DNA from: a virus
Reading direction: 5' to 3' (one strand)
Virus record (IMG/VR): IMGVR_UViG_3300048838_000259
Location: 1-35,367 of that record
Length of the DNA: 35,367 nucleotides
Part shown: in pieces, positions 1 to 7,628 of the stretch
Position numbering within the stretch: the first letter of the stretch is position 1
How the letters are laid out: each line of letters begins with the position of its first letter
Program-made: the position numbers and the translations under genes
Notes under the pieces: generated by a model
Databases searched by the model: none
Seen by the model: the letters and a program-made list of their open reading frames with translations, nothing else
Told to the model about the DNA's origin: nothing

Positions 1-820
1 CGCCCATATGCCACGTGTCAACCGTGTACTCTGTCGAGGAGTTAGCCCCGACCTCCGGCGAAGCGTTGCCGCGAAACGCCGCTCGCACTACTGGATCGCC
101 ACTGGCAGTGCCCACTGTAATCACCCGCGCTTGATTGTTCGAGCTCTCGGTCGTATCGAATAGTCCCGCTACGTTGGCGTTTGCACTGTCACTGTCCGCG
201 TCAAAAAACGTGAGGATAGACATCGGCGCGGCAGACACCACGGCACCGGAATAACGCAGCGAGTTTGTGCCGCTGAAATCGCCGGACTCCAGCCCGCGCC
301 CCGGCCCCGCGCCGCCCATGGTAACGCTGCCGGTATTTGTCATGTCGCCACCATTCCCCGTCGCGTCAGTCAGCCCACCGCTACCCGTGAGCGTGTACAC
401 CGCCGCGAAATCAGCCCACACCGCGTTGCGCCCGTAGGTATCCGTTACAGCATACATCGAGACTGCCGCGCCCACATGGACGTTAAACGTCACGTCGCTG
501 CTCGCGCTCATCGTTGAGATACGAGCAGCAATCACGCCATCGTCCGCGCCGGTGTCAATATCGATAACGTGGATCGGAAATTCCGTCGCGTTGTCGCTGG
601 ACGAAACACGAATCGTCGCGCCGGTGGTATCGCTCGCGGCGGCCTGCGCGGTGTGCCAGTCTGCGGGCAGGTCGTCGAGGTCGATAATAACGACATAGAT
701 GGCTTCATCGATCTCCGCCGCGCTTAGCGTAACGGGCGCGTACCCGGCTGAGTCGGTGATGCCGTCTGCCCACGATAGCGGGGCGAGTAGGATAGCGAGT
801 ATTAGGCCGAGGCGCGTCAT
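1..820 (-). CDS. Secreted DUF2341/LamG-like adhesin, 3' end missing
   Basis: The reading frame is open from ATG at 820 to the window edge (273 codons), so the C terminus is missing. Residues 1-18 (MTRLGLILAILLAPLSWA) look like a Sec signal peptide with cleavage after SWA. About residues 30-130 resemble the DUF2341 layout: strand-rich sequence with DLPADWHTAQ, then GATIRVSSSDNATEFPIHV. From about 150 the sequence resembles a LamG/concanavalin-like lectin domain, with LTDATGNGGDMTN, GRGLESGDFSGTNSLRYSG and a final TWHMG. Such domains usually bind carbohydrate, so a host-surface or glycan-binding role is inferred. The start overlaps the previous stop as ATGA. It is the last visible gene of the tail-fibre cluster. 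Family assignment rests on pattern recall, not a search. Confidence 0.75.
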   Translation of the reverse strand, partial: MTRLGLILAILLAPLSWADGITDSAGYAPVTLSAAEIDEAIYVVIIDLDDLPADWHTAQAAASDTTGATIRVSSSDNATEFPIHVIDIDTGADDGVIAARISTMSASSDVTFNVHVGAAVSMYAVTDTYGRNAVWADFAAVYTLTGSGGLTDATGNGGDMTNTGSVTMGGAGPGRGLESGDFSGTNSLRYSGAVVSAAPMSILTFFDADSDSANANVAGLFDTTESSNNQARVITVGTASGDPVVRAAFRGNASPEVGANSSTEYTVDTWHMG

Positions 821-1410
821 TCCGCCGGAGCCTCCACCGTCTCGCGTTGCCATTTAATGTTTGCGTTGCCAGGCGTCACGCTGCCGTTAACGTCAACCAA
901 CCACATAACGTAGGTGCGGATCTCGCGAAGGTTATTTCCAACGTCGAAGCTGCCCGTCGCGCGAATCGTTTTTCCATCTACTGCGGAAACAGTCAGGCCA
1001 ATAATAGCGGACGAAGTTGGAACCGCATTTAACCAGATGGCCTGCACCGATGATTTAACCTGTGCCTCCGTGAAGCCGCCGCCCGTGCGTCCCGTAATAT
1101 ATTTTGTCTCTACAACCGGCAACAGTATCGGCGGTGTGGCCGCGAGCCAATAACTGGCCTCCTGCTCCGTACCGAGCGCGGTGATAATAACATCGGCACT
1201 GGATTTCTTCGCGATACCGTTTTCGGTATAGAACCATCCGATGGTCGCGGTGTAGAGTTCACCGAAAAACGGAACGCTCTGCGGCTCGCGCAGGTAGTTC
1301 GCTTGCAGCACGTTCGGTAGCGCGTTCAGCGAGTCGATCTTCGCCTGCGCCGTCTCGCCATAGGCCAACCCGGAAATCAGGACAGCCGCAATCAGTAGGA
1401 TTCGTTTCAT
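817..1410 (-). CDS. Signal-peptide protein of the tail-fibre cluster, unknown function
   Basis: A 197-residue protein not matched to a named family. It begins with a textbook signal sequence (MKRILLIAAVLISGLAYG, then ETAQA), suggesting export or membrane insertion. The rest has a helical N-terminal part, a Gly-rich turn (GRTGGGFTEAQV) near residue 107, and a beta-rich C terminus. The start overlaps the stop of the 41-codon gene (ATGA), and its stop overlaps the start of the LamG-like gene (ATGA). It therefore sits between two fibre-like genes and is probably a virion-associated or exported adhesion factor. Function is inferred from position only. Confidence 0.8.
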   Translation of the reverse strand: MKRILLIAAVLISGLAYGETAQAKIDSLNALPNVLQANYLREPQSVPFFGELYTATIGWFYTENGIAKKSSADVIITALGTEQEASYWLAATPPILLPVVETKYITGRTGGGFTEAQVKSSVQAIWLNAVPTSSAIIGLTVSAVDGKTIRATGSFDVGNNLREIRTYVMWLVDVNGSVTPGNANIKWQRETVEAPAE

Positions 1411-1532
1411 GGCGCAGTAGCCTCCGTTATTATGAGTTTCTTGTTGATCGGGTTGTAATTGAAAACGTAATTTGTTGATGGCGACGGCGGGCTTATCGAA
1501 TACTGACCGCCTAGCAAAACCTCGAACATCAT
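1407..1532 (-). CDS. Small tail-cluster protein, 41 aa
   Basis: A small frame beginning [16 protein letters not shown] and ending KKLIITEATAP. It fills the gap between the 604-residue fibre-like gene and the signal-peptide gene exactly: it starts in a TGATG overlap and ends in an ATGA overlap. This fit with the window's coupling style is the main support. The sequence is beta-prone (TNYVFNYNPINKKLIIT) with no cysteine or transmembrane segment. It is not recognised. An alternative is that it is only a coupling leader for the next gene. Confidence 0.55.
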   Translation of the reverse strand: MMFEVLLGGQYSISPPSPSTNYVFNYNPINKKLIITEATAP

Positions 1533-3346
1533 CAATACTCCACGTGTGCCAAAAGCACCCATTTAGTTAGCCCGGAAGAATAGAAATAAATATACGAACT
1601 CACGTCGCCGGAGGTCGTACCGACTGCCGGGATCGTCCCGCTGAATGTGTCGCCCGCCACAAACTGGGCGTTCCACGCGAGCGTGTAGACGCCCGCCGCC
1701 TGCGTGATGTGGAATACGATCACCTGTCCCTCGAACGGCGTGCCGCTCGTTGCCGCGATGGTCGTATTCTCGCTCAGGGTGTGCGTGAACGTCTGGGCGT
1801 TATCCGAGTTCCACGCTACGCTGTTCGTCGTGCTGGTAACCGCCACGGGCGTCTGTAGAATCGTGCGCACCTGCAATTCGGACAGCGCCGTAATATCGCC
1901 GGTGCCCGCCGATATCGCGCGGCCCGCGATAGTGTTCTGCGCGATCTGCGCGACGTTCGCAAGCGGGAGGTCGCCCGCGACTTCGGCGGTCGCGAGGTCC
2001 ACCGCATTCGACGTGCTGCCCGAGCCGACAAACAGCGACGCGGTCAACGTGTCTGATACCTGCGCGTCCGTGAGTCCGGTGCCAACCGCCGCAGCGGGCA
2101 GCGTGCCCGTCACATCGGCAGCCAGGTCTATCTGCCCGCGCGTAATCGTCTGGCCCGATATCGTGATGTAGTCCGGCGTCCCGGCCAGCGACACGTCGCC
2201 GGTGTTCGTGCCGTTTATGCTGGTGGTTCCCGCTACCGTGATAGTGTTGCCCTGGATACTGGTGAGGTTGGCGAGCGTATCAATCGCCGCCTCGATGGTG
2301 GCTTCGGTTTCGGTGTCGAGAGCGTCAACATCGTTAAGCGTGAGCGTGCCCGCGCTGTCGGTGAAAATATCCACCGCGCCGAACGCGAGCTTGCCCGAGG
2401 CCGCTATCACCAAGGTATCGTCCGTGGTGTCGAACGTGAGAGCGGAGTCGCCTTCGATAGTACCGTCGCCGGTCCAGACGCCGATCTGCCCGTCCGCCGG
2501 GGTGCCGACTTTCGACACATCGCCCGAGCCGGAGGGCGTCGCCCAGGTGCCGTCGCCGCGCCAGAACGTGGATGCGCTCGCGGACGTGCCGCTGTTCAGG
2601 TTCGCCACGGGCAGGTTGCCCGTCACGTCCGCCGCGAGGTCGATAGAGCCGCGCGTGATGGTCTGGCCTGATATCGTGATATAGTCCGGCGTGCCCGCCA
2701 GCGACACATCTCCCGAGTTCGTGCCGGTAATATCCGCGTTGCCGCTCAGGGTCAGTGTGCGGTTGCTATCGCCGGTCGTAATAGTCAGCGTCCGATCCGC
2801 CGCGAGGTCGGAACCGGGCGAAATAATCAGGTCGTGGCTCGCGTTGGTGTCGAGGATATGCAACCCGGCAACAGGAAACGTGAGGCCGGAGGTAAGCGTT
2901 GCGCCATCGGTGATGCCGCCGCCCGCGCCAAGGATATCGTCGATGTCGAATTTTTTCAGCGCGTCCCCGTCGCTGTCATCGGTGCCGATAATAAAATCGC
3001 CCGCCACAGGCGTCACCTGTGACAGGCTGGTGATTGTCGAGCTGGTGAAGCTGCCGCCGCTGCCAAGTACAGTATCCGTTCCTGCATCGTCCGTGAATAC
3101 CAGCACGTTGGGCGTCGTGTTATCCACCCAGAGATACCCGAAGCCCGCAGCGGGCGTGCTGCTGTGGTCAGCCTTCTCCGTGAATACCACGTCGCCGAGG
3201 CCGGTGATCTCCACCGTTGTAGTGCTCGGGTTTGGCCCGATCTTGATGCCGTTAAACCGCTGCTGCGCATAGGCCGCCAGCGCCACCGTTAGGAGTATGG
3301 CTAGCCCGATGCCCGCGCGCGGGTTGAATGGGGTGGAACGGTTCAT
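1532..3346 (-). CDS. Tail-fibre-like repeat protein with N-terminal signal sequence
   Basis: A 604-residue protein. Residues about 11-28 ([18 protein letters not shown]) form a hydrophobic signal or anchor segment preceded by two arginines. The body is Ser/Thr/Gly/Asp-rich and beta-prone, as in phage fibre shafts. It has an internal duplication: a block with [20 protein letters not shown] followed by [19 protein letters not shown] occurs twice, about 170 residues apart. The segment [12 protein letters not shown] is a common fibre motif. The C terminus (about 500-604) looks like a compact domain with [20 protein letters not shown]. By position and composition it is a receptor-binding or side fibre. 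A Sec-like leader is unusual for such a protein, and the hydrophobic segment could instead be a trimerisation or membrane-docking element. Confidence 0.8.
   Translation of the reverse strand: MNRSTPFNPRAGIGLAILLTVALAAYAQQRFNGIKIGPNPSTTTVEITGLGDVVFTEKADHSSTPAAGFGYLWVDNTTPNVLVFTDDAGTDTVLGSGGSFTSSTITSLSQVTPVAGDFIIGTDDSDGDALKKFDIDDILGAGGGITDGATLTSGLTFPVAGLHILDTNASHDLIISPGSDLAADRTLTITTGDSNRTLTLSGNADITGTNSGDVSLAGTPDYITISGQTITRGSIDLAADVTGNLPVANLNSGTSASASTFWRGDGTWATPSGSGDVSKVGTPADGQIGVWTGDGTIEGDSALTFDTTDDTLVIAASGKLAFGAVDIFTDSAGTLTLNDVDALDTETEATIEAAIDTLANLTSIQGNTITVAGTTSINGTNTGDVSLAGTPDYITISGQTITRGQIDLAADVTGTLPAAAVGTGLTDAQVSDTLTASLFVGSGSTSNAVDLATAEVAGDLPLANVAQIAQNTIAGRAISAGTGDITALSELQVRTILQTPVAVTSTTNSVAWNSDNAQTFTHTLSENTTIAATSGTPFEGQVIVFHITQAAGVYTLAWNAQFVAGDTFSGTIPAVGTTSGDVSSYIYFYSSGLTKWVLLAHVEY
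2111..2212 (-). repeat. Fibre-gene internal repeat, copy near 3' side
   Basis: About 100 bases inside the 604-residue fibre-like gene are closely repeated about 512 bases away at 2623-2726. Both copies encode the [20 protein letters not shown] module with flanking DLAADVTG. Third-position changes between copies show it is not a recent perfect duplication. Confidence 0.7.
2623..2726 (-). repeat. Fibre-gene internal repeat, copy near 5' side
   Basis: Partner of the copy at 2111-2212, in the same frame of the same gene. Amino acids are better conserved than bases, so the shaft module is probably under protein-level selection. Confidence 0.7.
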
Positions 3347-3355
3347 AAAAAACTC

Positions 3356-4333
3356 CTATGCTTGATCCGTTAGGACGGAGGCGAGATCGATATAGATGCG
3401 GGCAAGTAAATACAGCATACGTGCCCGTTTTGTTCCAGGGGATGAAAAAGAAAATGGCACAGTGCTAGGTTCAGTGGTAGTAATCTCGCAATCAATACTA
3501 CCACCGCCAGCCGCCGGAGTATCAGCACCGCTTGATTCACGCCATATATCTGTTGCTGAATGCGCGGCGGGCATTGAAAATGAAGCGCTTCCGATACTGT
3601 ATGCAACATCTATATCGGATTCATTAAGTTCCTGCATTCGATAACCGACACCTACAGATGTACCTAAAAATCCAGTAGACGGAAACAAAATACCGTAAAC
3701 GCCGGTTTGTATGCCTGCATCATATGACGGTGTCATATCACTACTGCGCACCATCAGCCATAGACCGCCAAACGCCGTAAATGTTGGTGTTCCCGCTGGA
3801 TTATCTCCGCGCGCGTCCCATGCGTCTTGTTCAGTGAAATACGTAGCGGGTAATGTTCCACTAGAAGTACCCGTAACGCTAGTATGATCAAGGGTCACAC
3901 TCGCCAGTGCGTATATCAGCCGGTCTAGCGCGTCTTGCATCGCCTGCCAGTAACGTTCTTCCTGTGGGCGTATCGGGTCCGCGTCGAGGTCCGCGCCGAT
4001 AGCCGTTTCTAAATTTGCCTTCGTCCATAGGGTTGCAACACCGCTTGACTCCGTAAATTTTCCAGATGCCACCATCGCCAATATCGCGTCCCGAATTTTC
4101 TTCAAATTCAGAAACGCATAGCTATTCGCACCGGTCGCGCGAATTCCGGCAAGGTCCGCACTCAACAAGTCCGCCGCAAGCGTACCGTCCGCTTTGTAGA
4201 ATTGCGTTTTTGTAATACCGACAGCGCCTTGCCGCTCATTCACGGCGCGGCAAAGCTCAAACATCGCAATGCGCGCGTTACTGGGCGAACCGCCCATGTA
4301 GGTGCCTGCATATGTCGGTATTGTCCAAGCCAT
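3356..4333 (-). CDS. Putative minor tail/baseplate protein, unknown
   Basis: A 325-residue protein beginning MAWTIPTYAGTYMGGSPSNA. It is not recognised. The first half is helical (FELCRAVNERQ, LKKIRDAILAMVASGKF, ERYWQAMQDALDRLIYALA) and the second half is strand-rich with Ser/Thr/Gly, ending in another helix (LYLLARIYIDLASVL). No signal peptide or catalytic motif is visible. It lies between the Tal-like gene and the fibre-like gene, three bases after one and nine before the other. About 3400-3950 is visibly AT-richer than its neighbours, which may mark a recently exchanged host-range module. A structural role is inferred from position. Confidence 0.8.
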   Translation of the reverse strand: MAWTIPTYAGTYMGGSPSNARIAMFELCRAVNERQGAVGITKTQFYKADGTLAADLLSADLAGIRATGANSYAFLNLKKIRDAILAMVASGKFTESSGVATLWTKANLETAIGADLDADPIRPQEERYWQAMQDALDRLIYALASVTLDHTSVTGTSSGTLPATYFTEQDAWDARGDNPAGTPTFTAFGGLWLMVRSSDMTPSYDAGIQTGVYGILFPSTGFLGTSVGVGYRMQELNESDIDVAYSIGSASFSMPAAHSATDIWRESSGADTPAAGGGSIDCEITTTEPSTVPFSFSSPGTKRARMLYLLARIYIDLASVLTDQA

Positions 4334-4336
4334 TTT

Positions 4337-6115
4337 CTATTCCCAGAAATTCAGCGCGTCCCATCCGGTTTTCGCCGGATTAGGAACCGCTACCATGCCG
4401 TTGTCCGCGCCGCCCCCATCTACGCGCCCAAGGCTACGCACGTCAACACCGCTCGCGGCAGTGAGTCCGGCTTTCGTACTCGCCACATAATGCAGTTCAT
4501 CACCATCACCTACATCCTGCCAATCGTCGCCATCGTGCATTTGCCCGCGCGGATCACCGCCGCCGCTGCCATCGTTCCAGCGTACATCACCCGCACGCGG
4601 GTCGCGCGCATCGCGCTCACTGTAGTTCCGGCCCATCGTCGGGTAGCGGTCGCCGTCAACGTCCAGCGGCTGCTGGAGCGCGTCTACAATATCCGAAATA
4701 AAATCGCTCAGCGTCCGCGTCTGGTTCGCAAGGTCAACACGAATCGGCACAGGCCGCGCGAGGTCTGACTCGATAGCGACGATCTCAATACTCGAATCAA
4801 GCCCGAGGTCGGTATCAACCACCCGGTAACGTCCGCCGATATGGATATCCGCGAAGCCTACCGGCGCGTCATCGGCCTTCGCGATGTCCAGCAAATCAAC
4901 GCGCACCGTAGTAGGCGGCTCGCTGAATTCCTCAAGTATTCGTTCCGCCACGCGTACAAGCGTTTCGGGATATCGTATCCGCCTATCAACCTTTATAAAC
5001 GGGTGCAGGCCCCACGTTGCCACGCTAGCCGCGTCTTCGAGATACTGTTGCGCCTCGCCTGCGTCAACGAGGTTCAACCGGTCCGCGCGGTCTTGCCCGT
5101 CGCCGTACATGTACAGCCGGTTAACTATCGCGTCGTAGTCAGTTTCAGCCTCAATGCTGCGGATATTCAGCGCGCGCGTGATAACCTGTTCTGTCGCGTC
5201 GCCCGGTGCCATGCGCCACTGTAGACGGCCCTGCGGGTCAAGGTACATCCGCCCGCGCTGCGCCTGCGGGAGCGCAAGCTGCAACTGCAACAGCGCCGCG
5301 TGGATGTTCGTATCGTAAGCGTAAAACGGCAACGCGATATCCGCGATCTCGCTGTCTATCGTGCCGAGTGTAATCACGTCCGTTTTTACCTGCAAGTCAA
5401 GCAACGCTGCCACATGGTCTATTACCGGGATGTCTGCACCGTTATATTCTAGCACGACCTCACCCGCGAGCTGCGTGATTTTGCCTTGGCAAACGAAATC
5501 CAAATACGATGCATCGCCCGCGCCGCGCGGCTTCCGACGCTGGATCTGAAACGTGTCAACCACAAAACCCCACCTATCGCGGAGCCACACGGTATTCGGT
5601 CTTACGAGGTCCGCAACGCCCGCCGCACTCGCGGGCACGGTGAATTCAAGCGTGCTAGCGGTGTCTAACACGCGCTTGAGTTTGCCCGATGTCCATTCGG
5701 TAATTTCGCTCAGCCGGTCGCCGTCTTCGTCGTAGACTTCGATGCGGTAAAACTTCCGACGGTTCGCCGCAATCTCGATCCGCGTCACGGTCCCGTCCGC
5801 ATTCACGATTACAAGCGTGCCGCCATCGCCTGCGCCACCGCCGCCATAGTCCCACCAATAGAAGCCGCCGCCGCCTACACCGCCGCCGAAGCCGCCAGAA
5901 CTACCGCCGCCATAGCCGCCATGGCTCCCGCCGCCGAAGCCGCCGCTACCCTCGCCGCTAAAATCATCCGGGCCACCGCCAAGGCTGCCATCGTCGGGGT
6001 TGTCGTCCGTAGGCCGCTCCCACGTGGGGCGATCGAAGAAATCAGAGGCGCTGACAGCGTTTGCCGGCCAGAGCTCCTGCACCCCGATCATAAAATCGCC
6101 CACGAACGCGCTCAT
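4337..6115 (-). CDS. Tail-tip hub / Tal-like prophage tail endopeptidase family protein
   Basis: A 592-residue protein. From about residue 110 it follows the plan of siphovirus tail-associated (Tal, prophage endopeptidase tail) proteins: EVYDEDGDRLSEITEW, SGKLKRVLDTASTLEFTVPA, then WGFVVDTFQIQRRKPRG and a later stretch with NIRSIEAETDYDAIVNRLYMYGDG. This family forms the hub under the tail tube and may carry a peptidoglycan-active or receptor-binding extension. Residues 44-101 are an unusual glycine-rich tract of GGF, GGY and GGS repeats with WW at its end, placed before the conserved fold. Residues about 470-592 are a hydrophilic C-terminal extension. Its position after Dit-like genes supports the call. 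No protease catalytic set was identified. Confidence 0.75.
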   Translation of the reverse strand: MSAFVGDFMIGVQELWPANAVSASDFFDRPTWERPTDDNPDDGSLGGGPDDFSGEGSGGFGGGSHGGYGGGSSGGFGGGVGGGGFYWWDYGGGGAGDGGTLVIVNADGTVTRIEIAANRRKFYRIEVYDEDGDRLSEITEWTSGKLKRVLDTASTLEFTVPASAAGVADLVRPNTVWLRDRWGFVVDTFQIQRRKPRGAGDASYLDFVCQGKITQLAGEVVLEYNGADIPVIDHVAALLDLQVKTDVITLGTIDSEIADIALPFYAYDTNIHAALLQLQLALPQAQRGRMYLDPQGRLQWRMAPGDATEQVITRALNIRSIEAETDYDAIVNRLYMYGDGQDRADRLNLVDAGEAQQYLEDAASVATWGLHPFIKVDRRIRYPETLVRVAERILEEFSEPPTTVRVDLLDIAKADDAPVGFADIHIGGRYRVVDTDLGLDSSIEIVAIESDLARPVPIRVDLANQTRTLSDFISDIVDALQQPLDVDGDRYPTMGRNYSERDARDPRAGDVRWNDGSGGGDPRGQMHDGDDWQDVGDGDELHYVASTKAGLTAASGVDVRSLGRVDGGGADNGMVAVPNPAKTGWDALNFWE

Positions 6116-6834
6116 AGGTAATTATCCGCTATAGTGATGTACCCGTTCGTCGCGTCATCCGTGTCTTTAACGCTGGTCATACCCACGCGACAATACACCG
6201 TCGCAAGCAGCAGCGCATCGGCGTCAACGGCAGGCGCGGTCGGGCTGCCTGCCGGGGTACCGGTCTTGATCTCCGCCTCGCCCGCCTGCGTGAGTTGCAC
6301 CGTGTCAATCCGCGGATTCCCCACCGGCGCCGCCACAGCAATCGCCGCCGCCGCCTCAAGTTCAACCACATCGCCAGCCACCAGCGCGAAGCCCGCCGTG
6401 ATGTTCACATTGAGGTCCGGCGTCCCTGTCGCAACCACCTGGAGCCCGCCATCCTGCACCACCCCGTCACGGCCTATCCACGCGCGGAGAAACGCCCGGA
6501 GCCGCGCATTCTCCCGGCTAACGGTGTTGTGGTGTTCCTCGTAATAGAAGTGCCCTACATAGGCGTCCGCCGCGTGGCTCGCGGGCGTCGTGCCGCCATA
6601 TCCACGCACAACCGTTAGCGTGTCGAGCCCCGCGCTGGGCGTATCCACGTCGATATCGGTAACCAGTACCTTCTCCGCGTCACAGTGGACGATCACCGCC
6701 TCCCGCGCCGTAGGCACCGGAAGCCCGTCCGCCCCGCTCGCCTGCAATACCCACGAGGTCGCGCCACTCAAAACGCTCGCGTTAAGCTGGGCGAACCAGC
6801 GGTCGGCAACAATATGTATCGGGCGGAGCGCCAT
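6112..6834 (-). CDS. Baseplate/tail structural protein
   Basis: A 240-residue protein not tied to a named family. The N-terminal 90 residues are beta-rich (ADRWFAQLNASVLSGATSW, VTDIDVDTPSAGLDTLTVVRGYGGT). Then comes a helix (NTVSRENARLRAFLRAWIG) and a C-terminal module containing LNVNITAGFALVAGDVVEL. That last pattern occurs in phage baseplate and fibre-connector proteins, where a quantity is defined per position and per unit. It overlaps the Tal-like start by ATGA and follows the 107-residue gene by three bases. A baseplate role is inferred. Confidence 0.75.
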   Translation of the reverse strand: MALRPIHIVADRWFAQLNASVLSGATSWVLQASGADGLPVPTAREAVIVHCDAEKVLVTDIDVDTPSAGLDTLTVVRGYGGTTPASHAADAYVGHFYYEEHHNTVSRENARLRAFLRAWIGRDGVVQDGGLQVVATGTPDLNVNITAGFALVAGDVVELEAAAAIAVAAPVGNPRIDTVQLTQAGEAEIKTGTPAGSPTAPAVDADALLLATVYCRVGMTSVKDTDDATNGYITIADNYL

Positions 6835-6837
6835 CGT

Positions 6838-7161
6838 CTAACCCTTCGCGGTAAATTCGTATTCGTGCGTCCCGGTTGTTGGCCCGGTCAACACAACGGC
6901 GTTTTCGACGCCGCCCTGTAGCTGGCAAATAACGCCGGTTACGTTGTCGTTTCGTTTAGTCCAATTTACACCCGAGTCAACACTCAGATCGCAACGCTGT
7001 GTTGCACTCGTAAATCGCAGCCACGCGTCCGCCGCCAGCGTGTTCGCCCATAGCACGGTTTCGCCGGTCGCAGGGTTATACACCTGCACGCTAGCGCAGG
7101 ATGCCGCGCCGTTCTTCACGGTAAGCACCCAATCCGTTATCTGTGTTCCGCCGGGCGTCAT
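6838..7161 (-). CDS. Small tail-tip protein, unknown
   Basis: A 107-residue, beta-rich protein (MTPGGTQITDWVLTVKNGAA, VQVYNPATGETVLWANTLA, RCDLSVDSGVNW). It resembles a jelly-roll or carbohydrate-binding-like sandwich in composition but no family was recognised. ATGA overlap with the Dit-like gene suggests it is made together with it. It could be a split-off C-terminal domain of a distal tail protein. Confidence 0.7.
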   Translation of the reverse strand: MTPGGTQITDWVLTVKNGAASCASVQVYNPATGETVLWANTLAADAWLRFTSATQRCDLSVDSGVNWTKRNDNVTGVICQLQGGVENAVVLTGPTTGTHEYEFTAKG

Positions 7162-7628
7162 AACGTCGTGGTTCCCGTCCCGCTATTGTTCCCGCTGCCC
7201 TCTGTAACTTCCACCGCAGACGGCCACGGGTCGCAGACAAATTCAAGGGTAAACGTCTCCATCCGCGCGCTCAGGTTCACCGTGATATCAGACACCAGCC
7301 GCGCGCCCGTGAACAGTTTGCCGGGGAACAGGTCGATAGCGAGGTCCGCCGCGCCGTTCGTCTGCGATAGAACCAACGCAGTCACCACGTTGTCTATCTG
7401 TATCGCGCGATTCTCCAACGTGCTGGCAACGAGTTTGCATTCAAGCGCAATCCTGCGGTGGCCGAACGTGCTACCCTGCATTACGCCGCCGTCGCCCTGC
7501 GCGAATTCGTCGATATTGACGCGCGGGCGCGGCATCTGCGGATAGGTTTTACCAACCACATAGACGCCATAATTCTCGCCGCCGAAATCCACGTCCCTGT
7601 AGGTGAAGCTGTGGCCGCTCGCGCTCAT
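7158..7628 (-). CDS. Distal tail protein (Dit-like)
   Basis: A 156-residue protein directly after the tape measure. The pattern GHSFTYRDVDFGGENYGVYV, then PRPRVNIDEFAQGDGGVMQG and a strand-rich body ending TFTLEFVCDPWPSAVEV, matches the N-terminal domain of siphovirus distal tail or phage tail family proteins, which close the tail tube and anchor the baseplate. It is shorter than full-length Dit proteins, consistent with only the N-terminal ring domain. ATGA overlaps on both sides. The family call is from motif and position. Confidence 0.75.
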   Translation of the reverse strand: MSASGHSFTYRDVDFGGENYGVYVVGKTYPQMPRPRVNIDEFAQGDGGVMQGSTFGHRRIALECKLVASTLENRAIQIDNVVTALVLSQTNGAADLAIDLFPGKLFTGARLVSDITVNLSARMETFTLEFVCDPWPSAVEVTEGSGNNSGTGTTTL

